Shown: positions 54,633 through 63,088 of the stretch, piece after piece | Layout of the letters: each line of letters begins with the position of its first letter | Numbering within the stretch: position 1 is the first letter of the stretch | Origin: Octadecabacter antarcticus 307 | GTDB lineage: Bacteria; Pseudomonadota; Alphaproteobacteria; Rhodobacterales; Rhodobacteraceae | Assembly (NCBI RefSeq): GCF_000155675.2 | Contig: NC_020911.1 | Span: 2,656,501-2,720,500 of the forward strand | DNA: 64,000 nucleotides | Direction: 5' to 3' | Translations under genes and position numbers: made by a program | Notes under the pieces: model-generated | Databases searched by the model: none | What the model saw: the letters and a program-made list of their open reading frames with translations, nothing else | What the model was told of the DNA's origin: nothing

Positions 54633-54691
54633 ATCGCGCGGCCAGAACCGATCCACTGTTGCGCCCAACCCCGAACCACTAAGGTTGTGGT

Positions 54692-55159
54692 ATGAAATAC
54701 CTCCTACTTATTTTTGGTCTTGCGCTGACGGCGTGTTCCCAAGCCCCCGAACGCGCGCCGCAAGCCGCCCTTTATCCGAATGAAACGCCGCAAATGCGCG
54801 CGCTGATCGTGAAATATGCGGCGATCCATGAGATCCCCGAAGCCCTGCTTCACGCGGTCATCCAGCGCGAAAGCGACTACCGCGCGCAGGCCCGCAATGG
54901 GCCCTACTACGGATTGATGCAGATTTTACCGCAAACCGCGCGGGGCATGGGGTTTACTGGCGCGCCAAGCGAACTTCTGATCGCAGAAACCAACCTGATC
55001 TATGCGGGGCGTTATCTGCGCGGCGCGTGGCTGATCTCGGACGGAGATATCGATACCGCCGTGGGATGGTACGCACGTGGATATTACTACGAAGCCCGCG
55101 ATCGCTGTTTGTTGGTTGAAACCGGACTGCGAAACCGCGAAGTGCGTCGCGACTGCTAG
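54692..55159 (+). CDS. Lytic transglycosylase (SLT domain) lipoprotein
   Basis: A 155-residue lipoprotein: signal MKYLLLIFGLALTACSQA with lipobox LTAC, then a short SLT domain with the catalytic Glu in HAVIQRESDYRAQARN, GLMQILPQTARGMGF and the helix ETNLIYAGRYLRGAW. It cuts peptidoglycan in the periplasm. Stands 59 bp after the TfoX-like gene. Confidence 0.88.
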   Translation: MKYLLLIFGLALTACSQAPERAPQAALYPNETPQMRALIVKYAAIHEIPEALLHAVIQRESDYRAQARNGPYYGLMQILPQTARGMGFTGAPSELLIAETNLIYAGRYLRGAWLISDGDIDTAVGWYARGYYYEARDRCLLVETGLRNREVRRDC

Positions 55160-55172
55160 TGCGCGATATAAA

Positions 55173-55994
55173 TTAGCGTCGCATCACCGCCACCCCGATC
55201 CCGCCCAGCACCACCATTGACGCCATCACGATATCAAATGTGACGACCTCACCCAACAAAACTGCGCCCGCGATGATTGCGATGACCGGCACACTTAGCT
55301 GCGCCACCGCCCCTGTTGTCGCGGCGATCTGTGGTAAAACGCGGTACCACAGCGCATAGCCAAGGCCGGACGTCACACCACCACACACCACCGCGACCAC
55401 CGCGCCAGCCGGCGACCAACCGCCACCCAATAGCATCAACACAAACGCGGCGGGCAGCAACACAACAAAGCTCAGCCCCATATCCGCCAACGGATCGCGC
55501 GATCCGCGTCCACGCAGCGAAAACACGCCCCAGCCGACGCCTGCCAAAGCCATGAACGCGACACCAAGCCCGTCTAACGCCAATGTCTCGGACGGCCAAA
55601 GCAGCCAGCCCAATCCCGCCATCGCGATTCCCATGCCCAGCCATTGGCGCAGCGTCGGCTGCGTGCCTGCCAAGGCAGATCCGGCAAACATCGTGATCTG
55701 CACGACCCCAAACAGGATCAACGCGCCCACACCCGACGGCAACGTCAGGTAGGCCAGCGAAAACGGCACCAAGTATATTAACAACGCACCCGCCGTCAGA
55801 CTGCGCGCACGGTCCAGGGCCGGCCACCCTCCGCGCAAACTGACCAAAGCCGCCAACATCACCGCCCCCGACCCCAACCGAATGCCTGAAAATAGCAACG
55901 GGTCCATACCAAACAGGTAAATCCCAGCGCGGCTGAGCACGGAATTGGCGGCGAAATTCATCATAACAACGGCGATCAGCACGAAAAGTGGCAT
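55173..55994 (-). CDS. EamA/DMT-family transporter
   Basis: A 273-residue membrane protein with about ten segments in two EamA repeats (MPLFVLIAVVMMNFAANSVLSRAGIYLFGMDPLLFSGIRLGSG... and GGVTSGLGYALWYRVLPQIAATTGAVAQLSVPVIAIIAGAVLLGEVVT). Start 55994 gives the usual short N-terminus. The substrate is unknown. Convergent with the transglycosylase gene. Confidence 0.85.
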   Translation of the reverse strand: MPLFVLIAVVMMNFAANSVLSRAGIYLFGMDPLLFSGIRLGSGAVMLAALVSLRGGWPALDRARSLTAGALLIYLVPFSLAYLTLPSGVGALILFGVVQITMFAGSALAGTQPTLRQWLGMGIAMAGLGWLLWPSETLALDGLGVAFMALAGVGWGVFSLRGRGSRDPLADMGLSFVVLLPAAFVLMLLGGGWSPAGAVVAVVCGGVTSGLGYALWYRVLPQIAATTGAVAQLSVPVIAIIAGAVLLGEVVTFDIVMASMVVLGGIGVAVMRR

Positions 55995-56029
55995 GCGGAA
56001 GATCCTTGAATGGACGCAGGTACTCAAAC

Positions 56030-56063
56030 GAAAAAGGCCCCGCCGGATCACACCGACGAGGCC
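56030..56063 (-). terminator. Rho-independent terminator of ndk
   Basis: On the minus strand a GGGCCTCGTCGG / CCGGCGGGGCC stem is followed by TTTTT, 24 nt after the ndk stop. Confidence 0.8.
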
Positions 56064-56086
56064 CATAATTTCGAACGCTAGGTGGC

Positions 56087-56509
56087 TTAGCCGACCAGCT
56101 CAAGACCAGAGAAGAAGTAAGCGATTTCTTCTGCAGCCGTTTCAGGCGCGTCCGACCCATGCACGGAATTCTCGCCGATGCTCAGCGCGAATTCTTTGCG
56201 GATTGTGCCGTCAGCGGCGTCGGCAGGGTTCGTCGCGCCCATAACTTCGCGGTTTTTCGCAATCGCGTCTTCGCCTTCAAGAACCTGAACAACAATAGGC
56301 TCGGAAACCATGAATTCGGTCAGTTCGCCAAAGAACGGGCGCTCGGAATGCACGCCATAAAACTCTTGCGCCTGTGCCAGTGAAAGCTGAATGCGCTTAG
56401 ATGCGATGATGCGAAGGCCTGCGGCCTCAAATTTTGCGACAATCGCGCCTGTCAGGTTACGCTTTGTGGCGTCTGGTTTAATGATCGAAAATGTGCGCTG
56501 GATAGCCAT
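56087..56509 (-). CDS. ndk: Nucleoside diphosphate kinase
   Basis: A 140-residue Ndk that balances nucleoside triphosphate pools. [23 protein letters not shown] start, the [14 protein letters not shown] motif, and the phosphorylated His in [17 protein letters not shown]. Normal family length, own terminator, divergent from the ABC-F gene. Confidence 0.96.
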   Translation of the reverse strand: MAIQRTFSIIKPDATKRNLTGAIVAKFEAAGLRIIASKRIQLSLAQAQEFYGVHSERPFFGELTEFMVSEPIVVQVLEGEDAIAKNREVMGATNPADAADGTIRKEFALSIGENSVHGSDAPETAAEEIAYFFSGLELVG

Positions 56510-56616
56510 TGAGTGTACCTCGTTTAGGATGAAAGATTTGCGCGCCTGCTAGCACGGAGCCCAAGCGTTGAAAACACCTGATTGACCGCCGCCCCGCACC
56601 ATGGCAATGCCCCTCC

Positions 56617-58473
56617 ATGTTACGCATTTCAGAAATCACATATTCCGTGCAGGGCCGTACCCTGATTGAAAACACCACCGTCACGATTCCGACGGGCCAT
56701 AAGGTTGGCCTTGTCGGGCGCAATGGCACGGGTAAAACCACGCTGTTCCGCATTATTCGTGGTGAAATGGTCTTGGACACGGGCGGGATTTCCATGCCCA
56801 AAGGCTGGAAAATTGGCGGTGTCTCTCAAGAAGTGCCGGGCAACGAAGTGTCGCTCCTCAACACAGTTCTGGCCGCAGACGTTGAACGGGTGAACCTGCT
56901 GGCTGAGGCCGAAACCGCAACCGACCCCACCCGCATCGCAGACGTTCAGACCCGACTTACGGATATTGACGCATGGTCCGCCGAAGCGCGCGCCTCCTCA
57001 ATCCTCAAGGGTCTCGGCTTCACCGCCCCTGAACAACTGCAACCCTGTTCGGCGTTTTCGGGCGGTTGGCGCATGCGCGTCGCGCTTGCGGCCGTGCTGT
57101 TCAGCGAACCCGACCTGTTGCTGCTCGACGAACCGACAAACTACCTCGACCTTGAGGGCGCGCTGTGGCTTGAAAACTATCTGGTGAAATATCCCCACAC
57201 GGTTTTGATCGTCAGCCACGACCGCGAATTGCTGAACCGCTCCGTGGGCGGTATCCTGCACCTCGAAGACAAGGGCCTGATCTATTACACTGGCAATTAC
57301 GATATGTTTGTCAAACAGCGCGCCGAAAAGCGTGCGTTGGTTGCATCAGCTGCCAAGAAACAAGACCTCAAGCGGGCCCACCTACAGGCCTTTGTTGATC
57401 GCTTCAAAGCCAAAGCATCCAAGGCAAAACAGGCGCAGTCACGCGTAAAAGCCCTCGAAAAAATGGAAACAATCCGCATGCCAGAAGATGCGGCACGCAC
57501 TGTTTTCACGTTCCCCAAGCCCGAAGAACTGTCGCCACCAATCATTGCCACCGAAGGCGTATCTGTCGGCTACGGTGACACGATCGTGTTGGATAAACTC
57601 GACCTGCGGATCGACCAAGACGACCGCATCGCGTTGCTTGGGCGCAACGGCGAAGGTAAATCCACGCTGTCCAAACTGCTGTCGGGTCGCCTTGAAAAGA
57701 TGGGTGGCAAATTTTCGTCTTCCAACAAACTGCGCATCGGTTTCTTCGCCCAACATCAGGTCGATGAACTCTACGTTGATGAGACCCCGCTAGAACACCT
57801 GTTCCGCGTACGCGCCGCCGAAGGCCCGGCCCGCCTGCGTGCGCGTCTTGCCGGATTTGGCCTTGGCGCCGATCAGGCCGACACCGAAGTCGGTCGCCTT
57901 TCGGGTGGTCAAAAAGCCCGCCTGTCACTGTTACTGGCCACCATTGACGCGCCGCATCTGCTGATTCTGGACGAACCAACCAACCACCTCGACATCCAAT
58001 CGCGCGAAGCCCTCGTCGAAGCGCTGACCGCATACACAGGCGCTGTGATCCTTGTTAGCCACGACATGCACCTGCTGTCCCTCGTCGCGGATCGCCTCTG
58101 GCTGGTCAAAGACGGCCGCGTCACCACCTATGACGATGACCTTCCGGCCTACCGCCGTATGTTGCTAACGCCGGATACGCGCAAAGCTGACAAGGCCAAA
58201 CCACCAAAACCCGCAAAGCCCAAAGCGTCCCGCGAACAACTGCTGGCAATGAAAGCCGACGTGCGCAAATGCGAAGACCGTGTCAATAAAATTAATGATA
58301 TGGCCGATAAACTGTCCAAGAAACTTGCCGATCCTGCGCTTTACGAAGATGCCCGCGTCGGTGAACTTGAAACATGGAATCGCAAATACGCCGAAATCCG
58401 CGAGGCTCTGAAAAAGGCCGAAAGCCTGTGGATGATCGCCCTCGAAAGGCTGGACGCTGCCGACAAGCCTTAA
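56617..58473 (+). CDS. ABC-F family ATPase (Uup/EttA-like)
   Basis: A 618-residue soluble protein with two ABC domains: GRNGTGKTTLFRI with FSGGWRMRVALA and LLLLDEPTNYLDLEGALWLE; then a charged linker (KRAHLQAFVDRFKAKASKAKQAQSRVKALEKM) and GRNGEGKSTLSKLL with LSGGQKARLSLLL and LLILDEPTNHLDIQS. A coiled C-terminal domain (MKADVRKCEDRVNKINDMADKLSKKL) resembles Uup. It acts on ribosomes or on DNA repair intermediates; which one is not decided by sequence. Confidence 0.9.
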   Translation: MLRISEITYSVQGRTLIENTTVTIPTGHKVGLVGRNGTGKTTLFRIIRGEMVLDTGGISMPKGWKIGGVSQEVPGNEVSLLNTVLAADVERVNLLAEAETATDPTRIADVQTRLTDIDAWSAEARASSILKGLGFTAPEQLQPCSAFSGGWRMRVALAAVLFSEPDLLLLDEPTNYLDLEGALWLENYLVKYPHTVLIVSHDRELLNRSVGGILHLEDKGLIYYTGNYDMFVKQRAEKRALVASAAKKQDLKRAHLQAFVDRFKAKASKAKQAQSRVKALEKMETIRMPEDAARTVFTFPKPEELSPPIIATEGVSVGYGDTIVLDKLDLRIDQDDRIALLGRNGEGKSTLSKLLSGRLEKMGGKFSSSNKLRIGFFAQHQVDELYVDETPLEHLFRVRAAEGPARLRARLAGFGLGADQADTEVGRLSGGQKARLSLLLATIDAPHLLILDEPTNHLDIQSREALVEALTAYTGAVILVSHDMHLLSLVADRLWLVKDGRVTTYDDDLPAYRRMLLTPDTRKADKAKPPKPAKPKASREQLLAMKADVRKCEDRVNKINDMADKLSKKLADPALYEDARVGELETWNRKYAEIREALKKAESLWMIALERLDAADKP

Positions 58474-58580
58474 CTCTCTTCTTCTTCTGCCTCTGCTACG
58501 CTCTGTCTTTGTCTCATAAATATCTCCCGCGGAGCGTCCCAGCCTTGCGATCCACGGGCGACCGGTAAAGGATCACTGTC

Positions 58581-59204
58581 ATGGACCCGCAATTCCTCAT
58601 CACCGCCTTCGTCGCGTTGTTTGTCGTGATCGACCCCATCGGTCTGGCGCCACTTTTCGTGGCACTCACCGCTGGAATGTCGACGCAGAAACGCCGCGCC
58701 ATCGCGATCCGCGCCTGCGTTGTGTCGATTGGCATCTTGCTGGTGTTCTCGATATTCGGTCACAACATCTTGGCTTTCGCTGGTATCTCAATGCCCGCAT
58801 TCCGAATTGCGGGCGGCATATTGCTGTTCCTTACAGCGCTCGACATGCTGTTTGAACGCCGCCAAAAACGCCGCGAAGACCGCGCTGAAGAAGAAGACAT
58901 CGACGATGACGATCCATCCGTCTTCCCGCTCGCGATCCCCCTCATCGCGGGCCCGGGGTCGATCACTACAATCATCCTGCTGGTCGGCCAAACGGAAGGC
59001 ACCAAAGACTATGCCGCCGTCATGGGCGTACTGCTGGCAATTATGGCCTTGGTATTTTTGATGTTCCTCAGCGCCAGCACCATTGAACGTCTGCTTGGTA
59101 AAACCGGCATCACCGTCGTCACCCGCCTGTTGGGGATGCTACTGGCCGCGCTGTCCGTGCAATTCGTTCTCGACGGGCTGCGCTCTTTTGGTTTGGGAAC
59201 CTAG
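58581..59204 (+). CDS. MarC-family integral membrane protein
   Basis: A 207-residue protein with about six membrane segments: FLITAFVALFVVIDPIGLAPLFVALTAGMS, the family's PLAIPLIAGPGSITTIILL and the C-terminal RLLGMLLAALSVQFVLDGL. An acidic loop (EEEDIDDDDPS) lies in the middle. The function of the family is unsettled despite the name. 108 bp after the ABC-F gene. Confidence 0.88.
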   Translation: MDPQFLITAFVALFVVIDPIGLAPLFVALTAGMSTQKRRAIAIRACVVSIGILLVFSIFGHNILAFAGISMPAFRIAGGILLFLTALDMLFERRQKRREDRAEEEDIDDDDPSVFPLAIPLIAGPGSITTIILLVGQTEGTKDYAAVMGVLLAIMALVFLMFLSASTIERLLGKTGITVVTRLLGMLLAALSVQFVLDGLRSFGLGT

Positions 59205-59210
59205 CCCTAT

Positions 59211-59780
59211 ATGCTGGGTATGGATGTTGGAAAAATTGTAGGAATCGCCCTGCTGCTTATACTTAGCCTGTCGCTTTTCGGCTCCTTGTTCAAGTCGGCG
59301 AGGATGCGCAACGCCCTTATCTGGGTCTTGATTTTTGGCAGTGTGATCTTTGGTGCGGGCGGATGGGACGAAATCAGCCGCAGCTTTTTCCAGCATCAGG
59401 CCACCTTCACTGAAGCCCGCGTCGAAGTCCCCAAAGGCCGCGACAACCATTTTAGATTAACTTTGCAAATCAACGGTATAGACGTCGATTTCTTGGTCGA
59501 TACAGGTGCAAGCCAAGTTGTGTTAAATCAAGCGGACGCTGCCCGCGTCGGTCTCAACCCCGACACCCTTGCCTACATTGGCATCGCCCAAACCGCGAAC
59601 GGCGAAGTTGCGACAGCGCCCGTCAGACTTGACCGTGTTGACCTCGGTGACATCAGCGACACGCAGGTGCGCGCCAGCGTGAACAGTGGCCAAATGGAAA
59701 ACTCCCTGCTCGGCATGTCTTACCTCAGCCGATTTGAATCCATCGAAATCCGCCGCGATGTGTTGATTTTGAACCGCTGA
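59211..59780 (+). CDS. Retropepsin-like aspartic protease (TIGR02281 type)
   Basis: A 189-residue protein with two N-terminal membrane segments and one retroviral-type aspartic protease domain: DFLVDTGASQVVLNQADAARVGLNPD holds the active-site DTGA, and SLLGMSYLSRFESIEIRRDVLIL the end of the fold. It would act as a dimer. 6 bp after marC. Confidence 0.85.
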   Translation: MLGMDVGKIVGIALLLILSLSLFGSLFKSARMRNALIWVLIFGSVIFGAGGWDEISRSFFQHQATFTEARVEVPKGRDNHFRLTLQINGIDVDFLVDTGASQVVLNQADAARVGLNPDTLAYIGIAQTANGEVATAPVRLDRVDLGDISDTQVRASVNSGQMENSLLGMSYLSRFESIEIRRDVLILNR

Positions 59781-60239
59781 TTACGTCTCGGCTTTCTTTT
59801 CCCATTTCCCTGCCGCTTGGCTCCAATACTGCGCCGAACAGCCCGCGTCCTTTAGGGTTTTCCACTGCACCCGCGCGTGGGCCAAGGCGTCGCCGTCATG
59901 GCCGTCAAACAGCACACAGCTCCGTTGTGCCGCGTGCGCCTCGTCCGCACTGATATCGGCGCCATGCACCGACATCAGACAGGTCGGTGTATGGCCAGCA
60001 CCCGTTGCGTAAGTCAGCAAAATCGGCTGCTCAGCGTCATGATCGCCGCCCGCCAATCCATGCGGTAAAAACGCCTCAGCCGGACCGCCCCACAGCGCTT
60101 GATCAAGCCGTTCCATCGCCCCTTTATCACGCCCACGCACCTCAACCACCCATCCCGCGTCGCGGGATTTGTTCAGCAACATCGGCAGCGTCTGTTCCAC
60201 CGATGCGCTGGTGAGATGATAGAAATAGACAGAGCCCAC
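59781..60239 (-). CDS. holC: DNA polymerase III chi subunit
   Basis: A 152-residue HolC: VYFYHLTSASVEQTLPMLLNKSRDAGWVVEVRGRD at the start and RSCVLFDGHDGDALAHARVQWKTLKDAG near the end. Joins the clamp loader to SSB. Its stop codon abuts the convergent protease stop. It lies downstream of pepA, a common alphaproteobacterial order. Confidence 0.9.
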   Translation of the reverse strand: MGSVYFYHLTSASVEQTLPMLLNKSRDAGWVVEVRGRDKGAMERLDQALWGGPAEAFLPHGLAGGDHDAEQPILLTYATGAGHTPTCLMSVHGADISADEAHAAQRSCVLFDGHDGDALAHARVQWKTLKDAGCSAQYWSQAAGKWEKKAET

Positions 60240-60332
60240 TGTGTTAATCCTGTTTCAAAAAAATCTAATCACCATTCGCATTCGAGCACGGCGAGAGGCA
60301 GAAAATGGCGATTCAGCTACCATATTTCACAT

Positions 60333-61802
60333 TTATCCCGCTTCGTAACCATCTGCTATAAAACGATTTAGCGCCATGACGCCCCACCCCGTAGCACCAA
60401 CCGGTGCCAACGCAGTTTCGGCCTTTACCGACGCCACACCCGCAATATCCAGATGGATCCAAGGCATGTCATCTTTGATGAACCGCTTGATGAACTGCGC
60501 TGCTGTAATTGACCCAGCTTCGCGTCCGCCGACGTTCTTCACATCAGCGATCCGGCTTTTCAATTTGGCATCATACGCCGCCGACATCGGCAACCGCCAC
60601 GCGCCCTCACCCTCGGCCTGCGCCGCTTTCATGAAACCGTTTGTCAGGTCATCATTGTTGGAAAACACGCCGGCATTTTCATGGCCCAACGCCACAATCA
60701 CCGCACCCGTCAGGGTCGCTAGATTGATCACACCCGTGGGCTTAAACCGGTCCTGTGCATACCAGACCACATCAGCCAAAACCAAACGCCCTTCGGCGTC
60801 TGTGTTGATGACCTCAATCGTGTCGCCCTTCATTGATGTGACCACATCACCGGGGCGCGTCGCCCGATCAGACGGCATATTTTCGACCAGTCCCACGAGC
60901 CCAACAACATTCGCGCGGGCTTTGCGCAGCGCCAACGTTTTCATCACACCCGCCACAACGCCCGCGCCGCCCATATCCATGGTCATGTCTTCCATGCCAC
61001 CCGCAGGTTTCAGTGAAATGCCGCCCGTGTCAAACACGACGCCCTTGCCGACCAGCGCGAACGGCGCCTCGTCGCCACCGCCATTCCACTGCATCACCAC
61101 CACTTTAGACGGGCTCGCGGACCCAAGACCGACACAGAGCAGCGATCCCATCCCAAGCTCTTCCAACGCGTCTTCTTCCAGAACCTCGACTGTCATGCCG
61201 AGGTTTTCCAGTTCGACCAAGCGATCGGCGAATTCTGTAGTGGTCAGCACATTTGCAGGCTCGTTTGTCAAATCACGTGTGAAAACAACGCCTTGTGCCA
61301 CGGCCATCGCCACGTCAGCCGCCGCTTGCAGATCGCTGGGCGCTGTCACCATCACCTCAATTGCGCCAAGCGTATCTTTGTCACCGGTTTTGTGGGGCGT
61401 AAACGTATAGCTGCGCAGCGCCGTGCCCAGGGCCACGTCTTCCATTCGGCCTATGTTGCCGCCCAAAATCAGCACATCGGCCTCGCCACGCGCCTTAGCG
61501 ATTGACGCCCCTGCTTTGCGGGCGTCTTCAACCGACGGCCGCCGCCCCAGCTTCACCACGATCACCTTTGCAGCGGCAATCCCTGCCGGAAACGACAGTG
61601 CAATCGCATCACCGGTTTTGAGCTTTTCAAACTGCGTACTTTCAACCGCCCGCGCGACAGCCTTTTTAGTCAACGCGTTCAGCTTGCGTGCTGCCAAACC
61701 CAGTTTGCCATCAGGCGTCGCGAAAATCGCAATCGCGCCCGCGTGGGTTGCCAATTCATCCAAGTTGGTTTCAGAGATTTTCAGCATTGCAAGGTCGGTC
61801 AT
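60333..61802 (-). CDS. pepA: Leucyl aminopeptidase
   Basis: A 489-residue M17 aminopeptidase. Metal and active-site residues are in ALVGKGVVFDTGGISLKPAGGMEDMTMDMGGAG, and the signature NTDAEGRLVLADV follows; the C-terminal ESKD-like region has GREAGSITAAQFIKRFI. Cuts N-terminal residues from peptides in the cytosol. Divergent from lptF with a 146-bp spacer. Confidence 0.95.
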   Translation of the reverse strand: MTDLAMLKISETNLDELATHAGAIAIFATPDGKLGLAARKLNALTKKAVARAVESTQFEKLKTGDAIALSFPAGIAAAKVIVVKLGRRPSVEDARKAGASIAKARGEADVLILGGNIGRMEDVALGTALRSYTFTPHKTGDKDTLGAIEVMVTAPSDLQAAADVAMAVAQGVVFTRDLTNEPANVLTTTEFADRLVELENLGMTVEVLEEDALEELGMGSLLCVGLGSASPSKVVVMQWNGGGDEAPFALVGKGVVFDTGGISLKPAGGMEDMTMDMGGAGVVAGVMKTLALRKARANVVGLVGLVENMPSDRATRPGDVVTSMKGDTIEVINTDAEGRLVLADVVWYAQDRFKPTGVINLATLTGAVIVALGHENAGVFSNNDDLTNGFMKAAQAEGEGAWRLPMSAAYDAKLKSRIADVKNVGGREAGSITAAQFIKRFIKDDMPWIHLDIAGVASVKAETALAPVGATGWGVMALNRFIADGYEAG

Positions 61803-61948
61803 AGATCACCTGTTTGGTTTGGGATTTTACGTTTAAGCAATAGCTAGCTTGCCACCCACCCAAACGCCAGACAGGACTTGGGTCCACGGGCCAAATGCGC
61901 TAGCAACGGGGCACTGCTTGGGGCATCGAACAAAGGGGGGATGAACGC

Positions 61949-63088
61949 TTGGCGCGATTTGACCGCTATATGCTGTCGCAACTCCTTGTCTTGTTTGGGT
62001 TCTTTTCCCTTATTCTGGTAGTGATCTACTGGATCAATAGGGCTGTGCGCCTGTTTGATCGCCTGATTGCAGATGGCCAATCGGCGTGGGTGTTTCTTGA
62101 ACTGACATCGCTGTCCCTGCCCAGCGTTATCCGGATCGTGTTGCCGCTGTCGGCGTTTGTGGCCGCAGTTTACGTCACCAACCGCATGTCATCGGACTCC
62201 GAACTGACGGTCGTGCAGGCCACGGGTTATTCACCGTTCCGGCTGGCACGCCCCATCATTTATTTCGGCCTGATTGTGGCTGCATTGATGTCGGTGCTGA
62301 CCCATATTCTCGTCCCACTATCGACCGAACAACTGACCTCTCGCCAATCTGAAATTTCGCAAACCATGACTGCGCGTCTGTTGACTCCCGGTGAATTTCT
62401 AACACCATCAGACGATGTGACGTTCTACATCCGTGAACTCACGCCCAGCGGTGAGATGCTGGACATTTTCATCTCCGAATCCACAGACCCGACCCGACGC
62501 ACCACCTATACCGCTGCCCGTGCTTATCTTGTGCGCACTGAAAACGGCCCACAATTGGTGATGATCGACGGACTGACGCAAACGCTAGACCATGAAACCA
62601 ACCGCCTCCTCACCACTGGTTTTGCAGATTTCGTCTATGACGTCGGCGCGTTGATGAACGATGAGTTCGTCCGCAGAGTTTCCGTCAATGGCCTGTCCAC
62701 ATTGGCCCTGCTGCGCCCTAGTGCTGCTGCAATTGCTGCCACCAACAAAACTGGTTACGAATTGAAACTGCGCGGCCACGATCGCATCGCGCAAGCCGCA
62801 TTGGGATTTGTGGCTGGACTTGTGGGTTTTTCGGCGCTGGTCGTTGGTGGCTTCAGCCGCTTTGGACTGTGGCGCAATATTTTGTTTGCTGTCGGCTTAG
62901 TGATCCTGCTTAAGATTCTCGAAAGCACAGGCACCAGTATCGCGCGCGCAAATCCGGCACTTTGGCCATTTGTCTACCTTGCGGGGATCGGTGGCGTGGT
63001 AATTTCCGCAATCCTGCTGCACATTGCGGCACGTCCGTATTTCTTCAAACGACGCCCAAAAACCTATTCTCAAGGCGCGCGCATATGA
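61949..63088 (+). CDS. lptF: LptF, lipopolysaccharide export permease
   Basis: A 379-residue inner-membrane protein: MARFDRYMLSQLLVLFGFFSLILVVIYWINRAVRLFDRLI and PSVIRIVLPLSAFVAAVYVTNRMSSDSEL at the N-terminus, then a periplasmic jellyroll domain and three segments at the end. TTG start at 61949, preceded by GGGGGG; an ATG at 61941 is out of frame. Forms the LptBFG complex that pulls LPS from the membrane. Overlaps lptG by four bases. Confidence 0.92.
   Translation: MARFDRYMLSQLLVLFGFFSLILVVIYWINRAVRLFDRLIADGQSAWVFLELTSLSLPSVIRIVLPLSAFVAAVYVTNRMSSDSELTVVQATGYSPFRLARPIIYFGLIVAALMSVLTHILVPLSTEQLTSRQSEISQTMTARLLTPGEFLTPSDDVTFYIRELTPSGEMLDIFISESTDPTRRTTYTAARAYLVRTENGPQLVMIDGLTQTLDHETNRLLTTGFADFVYDVGALMNDEFVRRVSVNGLSTLALLRPSAAAIAATNKTGYELKLRGHDRIAQAALGFVAGLVGFSALVVGGFSRFGLWRNILFAVGLVILLKILESTGTSIARANPALWPFVYLAGIGGVVISAILLHIAARPYFFKRRPKTYSQGARI

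Noticed and set aside
55249..56160. Second long minus-strand frame overlapping the EamA transporter
   Set aside because: It lacks membrane segments and is out of frame with the recognisable EamA protein; shadow.
56832..56847. GTGCCGGGCAACG in the ABC-F gene as an element end
   Set aside because: It codes for conserved residues (VPGNEV) with no insertion in the protein; chance match.
60376..61410. Long plus-strand frame opposite pepA
   Set aside because: Antisense shadow of a well-conserved aminopeptidase; low-complexity Ser/Pro/Thr content.
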